A DNA stretch of 64,000 nucleotides, taken from Tautonia rosea. Its GTDB lineage: Bacteria; Planctomycetota; Planctomycetia; Isosphaerales; Isosphaeraceae. The notes beneath the pieces are model-generated. The model saw nothing but the letters and a program-made list of their open reading frames with translations. It was not told where the DNA came from and did no database searches. Where the stretch lies: assembly GCF_012958305.1 (NCBI RefSeq), contig NZ_JABBYO010000008.1, positions 188,001 through 252,000 on the forward strand, given 5' to 3'. Positions 59,836 through 64,000 of this stretch are shown here, piece by piece (within the stretch, counting starts at the first letter, position 1; each line of letters begins with the position of its first letter). The position numbers were made by a program, and so were the translations under genes.

Positions 59836-62046
59836 TCACTCCGACCCGGAGACCACCAGCGGACCTCGACGGCGAGCCAGGCGCCGGGTCAGCCAGACTT
59901 CGAGGCAAAGGCCGGCCAAGGCGGCAAGAACCAGCCCTCGCCAGAGGGGCCTTGGGGCTCGATTCCGGCTGTTCGCGGGGGAGGGTTCGGTCCGATCGTC
60001 GTCGGCAAAGGTGAGGGTCCAGCCCTCGGTGAGGGTCGCTCGGTCGGTGGACGAGAGGGGCGATCGGGTCGGCTCGGCCTGCTCGGCGGCGACAAGGCGG
60101 TAAAGGCTGTGGTCGGGCAGGTCGAAGCGATAGAGGCCGGGTTCGTCGGTGTCGGCAAGGCGGGCGATCACCCCCTCGTCGGTGCGCTCGATCTGGGCCT
60201 CAACATCGCGGGCGGAGGGGGTCCGCACGGCGATCGCGGTGCGGTCGTCGGGTGGGGGCGGGTCGATGGGGACGATCAACGGAGCGCCGGGGGGGGAGGC
60301 AGAGGCATCAGACTCAGGATCGGCCAGTCGAAACATCAGCTCATGAATCAACGGAACAAAATCGGGGTTGGCCGGCAAGGTGCCACCCTTGGCGTCGAGC
60401 GAACCGGCGAGGATGGCGGCGCGGCCCGATCCGATGGGGCGCTCGATGATCCACGGGGCTCCCGAATCGAGCCGGGCCAGGACTTCGGCAGCCGGTTCCC
60501 GATCCGACGGTTCCAGCTCGAACACGGCGAAGAGCGCGGCCGATCCCAGGGCAGACGGCGCGCCGTCCCGGGCGATTGCGGCGAAGACGGGGGAGGCGAA
60601 GCTCGTCGGCAACGGTCGAGCGATCGGCGAGCGATCGGCGAAGCGACCTTGAAGCGGCCCGATCCGAGCGGGGAGCCAGCCGGCCCCTTCGCGGAAGGCT
60701 GTCTGATTCCAGATCTCCGCGTCGGTCCGATCGCCGGGAACGACCAGGACGCCCTCCCCCTGCTCGACCCACGACGCCACGGCAGCGGAGACCTCGGGGT
60801 CAAGGGTTTCAACATTCGCAAGCACAAGCAATCGCTGACCTTCAAGGGCCTCGGCGTTGAGATCTTCGGGCCGGAGGACCGAGGCCTGGAACTGTGGTGC
60901 CTCGTCTCCGAGGGGCATGAGGGCGACCCGGAGAAAATCGGTCGCGCCGGTCATCGGCCGATCCCCTGGATCGCCGTCCACGAGCCGCACGGGCAGGGCC
61001 TCGGCCACCTCCACAACGAGGGCCGAGGCGTCGTTGATCGGCAACGGATCGTCGGTTCCTCCCGAAACGAGGCGAACGCCGATCGCATGCGAGCCGATCG
61101 TGTCGAGGACGGCTCGAAATTCGACCACGATCGACCCTCCCGCCGCCAAGGGGCCGACGACCCGCGTCGATCCCGGGACCGAAGCCCCATCGATCACCAA
61201 CTCGGCCGATCGTTCCAGCGGTCCCGGTCCCAGGTTCCGTACCGTGGCACGGATCCGGATCGTCCCTCCCGGCGCAATCAGACGACGGGAGGCGCGAACG
61301 TCGATCACCTCGCCATCGGCGGCCATGGGATCGACCGGAACATCAAAGGATTCGGCAATAATTACAGGAGGATTCGGCAAGCGGTCGTGGAGGGCGCGGA
61401 GCAACCGCCAGCGTCCCGGCTCGTCGAGTCGCCAGGGGTTGCGGTCGCCGTCGGTCAAGACGAGGATCTCGGCGATCGGGTGGCGGCCGGTTTGTTCGAG
61501 GATGCGGAAGGCTTCTCCGAGCGCCGCGGGCAGATCGGCCGAACCTCCAGGAGGCGGCAAGGTCTCGAGCGCGGCCCGGATGCGCGCGCGATCGACGCTC
61601 GGCGGGTCGAGCAGGACCCTGGCCCGATCGCCGGCCCGGACGACGGCCACGGCGTCGCTCGGCCCGAGTTGCTCGACGAGTGCATCGAGCCGCGTGTTTG
61701 CCCTGGCCAGGGGAGACGAGCCGCCCCCCTGGCGGGCCATGCCGCTCGACGCATCGAAGACGATCACCACGTCCTTCGGCGCTTCGCCGCCGAGGATGGG
61801 GCTGATGCCTCGTGACCAGATCGGCCGAGCCGCGGCCAGGGCGACGAGGGCGAGAATGAGCATGCGGGTGGCGAGCAAGAGCCACTCGGCCAGGCGCATT
61901 CGGGTCCGGGATCGGGGGCTGAGGTCGAGGAACTGCATCGCTCCCCAGGCGATAGTCGGCACGCGGCGACGGTTCCACAAGTGAATGAGGATCGGGATCG
62001 CCACTCCGAGCATTCCCAGGAGCATCGCGGCGTTGGCAAAGCTCAC
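59836..62046 (-). CDS. BatA-domain/vWA-like membrane protein
   Basis: A 736-aa protein starting with the BatA domain: ANAAMLLGMLGVAIPILIHL, then LWNRRRVPTIAWGAMQFLDL. A second span LLATRMLILALVALAAARPI follows. The vWA-like part has VIVFDASSGMARQGGGSS, where the MIDAS motif reads DxSxG rather than DxSxS, so metal binding may be lost. Strand-rich middle domains (GPGPLERSAELVIDGASV) follow, and a last span (LWRGLVLAALAGLCLEVWL). In planctomycetes such proteins act with MoxR ATPases, none of which is here. Start at ATG 62046. Confidence 0.85.
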   Translation of the reverse strand: MSFANAAMLLGMLGVAIPILIHLWNRRRVPTIAWGAMQFLDLSPRSRTRMRLAEWLLLATRMLILALVALAAARPIWSRGISPILGGEAPKDVVIVFDASSGMARQGGGSSPLARANTRLDALVEQLGPSDAVAVVRAGDRARVLLDPPSVDRARIRAALETLPPPGGSADLPAALGEAFRILEQTGRHPIAEILVLTDGDRNPWRLDEPGRWRLLRALHDRLPNPPVIIAESFDVPVDPMAADGEVIDVRASRRLIAPGGTIRIRATVRNLGPGPLERSAELVIDGASVPGSTRVVGPLAAGGSIVVEFRAVLDTIGSHAIGVRLVSGGTDDPLPINDASALVVEVAEALPVRLVDGDPGDRPMTGATDFLRVALMPLGDEAPQFQASVLRPEDLNAEALEGQRLLVLANVETLDPEVSAAVASWVEQGEGVLVVPGDRTDAEIWNQTAFREGAGWLPARIGPLQGRFADRSPIARPLPTSFASPVFAAIARDGAPSALGSAALFAVFELEPSDREPAAEVLARLDSGAPWIIERPIGSGRAAILAGSLDAKGGTLPANPDFVPLIHELMFRLADPESDASASPPGAPLIVPIDPPPPDDRTAIAVRTPSARDVEAQIERTDEGVIARLADTDEPGLYRFDLPDHSLYRLVAAEQAEPTRSPLSSTDRATLTEGWTLTFADDDRTEPSPANSRNRAPRPLWRGLVLAALAGLCLEVWLTRRLARRRGPLVVSGSE

Positions 62047-62262
62047 GCGGAGGCCCTCGTGAGGGGATCATCGGGCGAGCCGGCGGGGAATCGTGCGGAG
62101 ACCGTGGCGGGCATGGGGCGAGGGGTTCGGATCGGCTGTCGAGATCGTTTGAATCTGCTACGATTGTCCTCAATATCCTACGGGGAGCACTCCCCACCTC
62201 GCAAGCAACGGCGATCCCAACGCCCCGGCCCGGCCGACAACGGTCTGAAGGAAGGCTTGATC

Positions 62263-63840
62263 GTGGCCACCTCCTCACCCCTCCGCAGCGCCTTGACAGG
62301 TCTCCCGAGGGGGATTGCCCCGTGGGTGTTGCTCGCGCTCGTCGTACCGATCGGCAGTGCCCCGGCCCAAGAGGAGCTACTCGCGCCGCTCGTGGGGCAA
62401 GAGGCCGAGGCGCCCCCGACCGCCCCCGACGCCGACGAAGGCACCGTGGCCGAGGCGGAGGGGCCGATCGCCATCGAGCAGGTGGTGACGGACGAGCAGA
62501 TCGAGGAAAAGCTGCGCAGCCTCTTGCCGCGCTATCCGGGGGTTCGCAGCGTTGAGGTCAGCGTTGATCAAGGGGTGGTCACGCTGACCGGCCACGTGGA
62601 AGACAGCGACGTACAGGACCGCGTCCGCGATTTCGTTCGGCGGGTCGAGGGGGTCACACTTGTTCTGAACCAGACCCGAACCGATTCCCAGGTGCTGACG
62701 GCCGGTCAGCTGCTGGTGAAGCGGCTGGGGAGGTTCTGGAACCTCGTATCTCAAACCTGGCTGGCGTTTCTGACGGCCGTGGCGGTGCTGATCGGGTCGA
62801 TTCTGGTGGCGAAGCTGTTCTCGGAATCATCGGAACGGTTGCTGGCACCGTTGTTTGAGAGTTTGTTGCTGCGATCGGTTGTGGCCTCGGTGGCCGCGGT
62901 CGGGATTGTGATGATCGGGGTCTACGCGGCGCTGGAGGTGATGGGGGTGGCGCGGGCGGTGCTCTCGGTCGTCGGGCTGGCGGGGGCCGTGGCGCTGGCG
63001 TTGAGCTTCGCCTTCCGCGATTTCGCCGAGAACTTCATCGCGTCACTCTTGCTCGGGGTTCGGCAACCGTTCCGCGTGGGAGACTTCGTGGAAGTGGCCG
63101 GGCACTCGGGAGTCGTCCGGGCGTTGACGACTCGGGCCACAATTCTGGTGACGCTGGAAGGGCATCAGGTCCGGATTCCAAACGCAACGGTGTTCAAGAA
63201 TGTAATCATTAACCGGACTGCGTCCGACGCGGTCCTTCAGAGCTTCGACGTGGTGATCGGTTACGACGCCTCGGCCGTCGAGGCGCAGCGGGCGATCGCC
63301 GCGAGCTTGAGCGAGCACGATGGGATTCTCGACGACCCGCGCCCCCGGACCCTGGTTGAGGCCCTGGAGCGCGATGGCGTTCGCCTGCGCTCGTTCTTCT
63401 GGTTGCCGACCCGAGGAATCGACGGGGCAAAGATCCTGAGCGATGCTCGCCTGAAGGCCAAGGTGGCCCTGCAACGGGCCGGGATCACCCCGACGCCGAC
63501 CTCGGTCAGCCTCAGCCTCTCTGATCGGATCAACGTCGCCCTGGCCTCGTCCGAAGGCGACGGCGTGCTGCCCAACGGAGACAGCCTGCCTCATCCTCGG
63601 GCCGCCACCGTTCCCCCCGACCGCGCCCGGTCGAACCTGGAACTTGACTCCGCGGTGGCCGAATCGTCAAGCGCCTCAGAGGATGCCCAGCCCGACCCGA
63701 TCGACCAGGCGCTGCACGTCGCTCAGGATGTCGTCGGTGATGAGCAGGACAACATCCTCTCCCCCGACCGCCGTTCCCGAAAGGCCGCCGACGAGGCCAC
63801 ACCCCCGAACACCCCACCACAAGACGACCGAGCGTCCTGA
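62263..63840 (+). CDS. Mechanosensitive ion channel (MscS type) with BON domain
   Basis: A 525-aa channel. A leader (APWVLLALVVPIGSAPA) is followed by a BON domain (EEKLRSLLPRYPGVRSVEVS, VVTLTGHVEDSDVQDRVRDF), then three spans including FLTAVAVLIGSILVAKLFS and SVVGLAGAVALALSFAFRDF. The MscS pore/beta domain signature follows: FAENFIASLLLGVRQPFRV, GDFVEVAGHSGVVRALTTRA. Residues past about 420 are polar and low-conservation. GTG at 62263 with AAGGAAGG upstream is the best start. It opens under membrane tension to let solutes out. Divergent from the BatA gene. Confidence 0.9.
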   Translation: MATSSPLRSALTGLPRGIAPWVLLALVVPIGSAPAQEELLAPLVGQEAEAPPTAPDADEGTVAEAEGPIAIEQVVTDEQIEEKLRSLLPRYPGVRSVEVSVDQGVVTLTGHVEDSDVQDRVRDFVRRVEGVTLVLNQTRTDSQVLTAGQLLVKRLGRFWNLVSQTWLAFLTAVAVLIGSILVAKLFSESSERLLAPLFESLLLRSVVASVAAVGIVMIGVYAALEVMGVARAVLSVVGLAGAVALALSFAFRDFAENFIASLLLGVRQPFRVGDFVEVAGHSGVVRALTTRATILVTLEGHQVRIPNATVFKNVIINRTASDAVLQSFDVVIGYDASAVEAQRAIAASLSEHDGILDDPRPRTLVEALERDGVRLRSFFWLPTRGIDGAKILSDARLKAKVALQRAGITPTPTSVSLSLSDRINVALASSEGDGVLPNGDSLPHPRAATVPPDRARSNLELDSAVAESSSASEDAQPDPIDQALHVAQDVVGDEQDNILSPDRRSRKAADEATPPNTPPQDDRAS

Positions 63841-63939
63841 TTCCCGTTGCGACCCCTGGCCACGACGCTCACGAAACGATTGACGCGAACGCACTCGCGA
63901 ATGGCGATCTTCGGATCTTCCAACCTCACGAGGTTCCCG

Positions 63940-64000
63940 ATGGTTGGCTGTCTCTTTCTGATCGTGCTGGCTGTTTCGGAACCGGAGCCGCCGGACCTGG
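63940..64000 (+). CDS. N-terminus of an exported protein cut by the right edge
   Basis: From an ATG at 63940 (GAGG upstream) the translation is MVGCLFLIVLAVSEPEPPDL and runs off the window. It is a short signal peptide followed by a Pro/Glu-rich start. An earlier in-frame ATG at 63901 is possible. The family is unknown. Confidence 0.5.
   Translation, partial: MVGCLFLIVLAVSEPEPPDL

Noticed and set aside
59569-61815. 748-aa plus-strand open frame
   Set aside because: Antisense of the BatA/vWA gene.
1-64000. CRISPR arrays, tRNA or rRNA genes
   Set aside because: No evenly spaced short repeats, no cloverleaf with a CCA-type end, and no rRNA conserved blocks were noticed by eye.

Overview
The window is GC-rich bacterial chromosome that reads as a planctomycete, most likely of the Isosphaeraceae/Gemmatales type. 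The basis is the gene content: two DUF1559 pilin-like proteins, two PEP-CTERM proteins, a DUF1501 Tat protein, a sulfatase, two ThuA-like proteins, a Gfo/Idh/MocA oxidoreductase with a Tat leader, a GxxExxY protein, a DUF6655-type lipoprotein, two large BatA/vWA membrane proteins and many exported proteins of unknown function. No rRNA, tRNA, CRISPR array or complete insertion sequence was recognised.

Layout. 0-3.7 kb: an edge fragment, a Tat-exported metallophosphoesterase, a DUF2200 protein and an unknown protein. 3.9-14.5 kb: an accessory island with every intact gene on the minus strand. Its first part (3.9-6.2 kb) holds four small unknown ORFs punctuated by about 100-bp degenerate repeats in a cassette-like order. 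The rest holds a parallel beta-helix protein, a PEP-CTERM protein and a run of small secreted proteins separated by strong hairpins. Two IS110 transposase 5' fragments lie in it, both on the plus strand. 15-25.6 kb: exported and housekeeping genes (ceramidase-like, lipoprotein, O-methyltransferase, SGNH hydrolase, DUF1559, Pro/Ala/Glu-repeat protein, thiD). 26-34.8 kb: lipoprotein plus DUF11 adhesin-like protein with a clear terminator, PPK2, a methylglyoxal-synthase-like/YegS lipid kinase fusion, a PEP-CTERM protein and an M15-like surface peptidase. 35-42 kb: sulfatase, SMP-30 lactonase, exported pyrophosphatase, DUF1559, methyltransferase and ThuA. 42-43.3 kb: gene-free, with three direct repeats alternating with two very strong hairpins. 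43.3-50 kb: minus-strand block with vWA protein, rsmA, GxxExxY and riboflavin synthase. 50-64 kb: aldo/keto reductase, SdpI-like, DUF1232, DUF1501, DUF4058, double-redoxin protein, Gfo/Idh, membrane protein, ThuA, BatA/vWA and BON-MscS channel. The right edge cuts a small exported protein.

Working together: most recognised enzymes are exported (Tat or Sec) and suit heterotroph surface scavenging: sulfatase, ceramidase-like, ThuA, lactonase, Gfo/Idh and SGNH hydrolase. PPK2 and the exported pyrophosphatase touch phosphate metabolism, and ribE and thiD cofactor synthesis. The parts most worth a second look are the cassette-like array at 4.5-6.2 kb, the composite repeat array at 42.0-42.8 kb, the hairpin-separated secreted paralogues at 10.8-13.1 kb and the IR-bounded GxxExxY gene at 48.7-49.25 kb.
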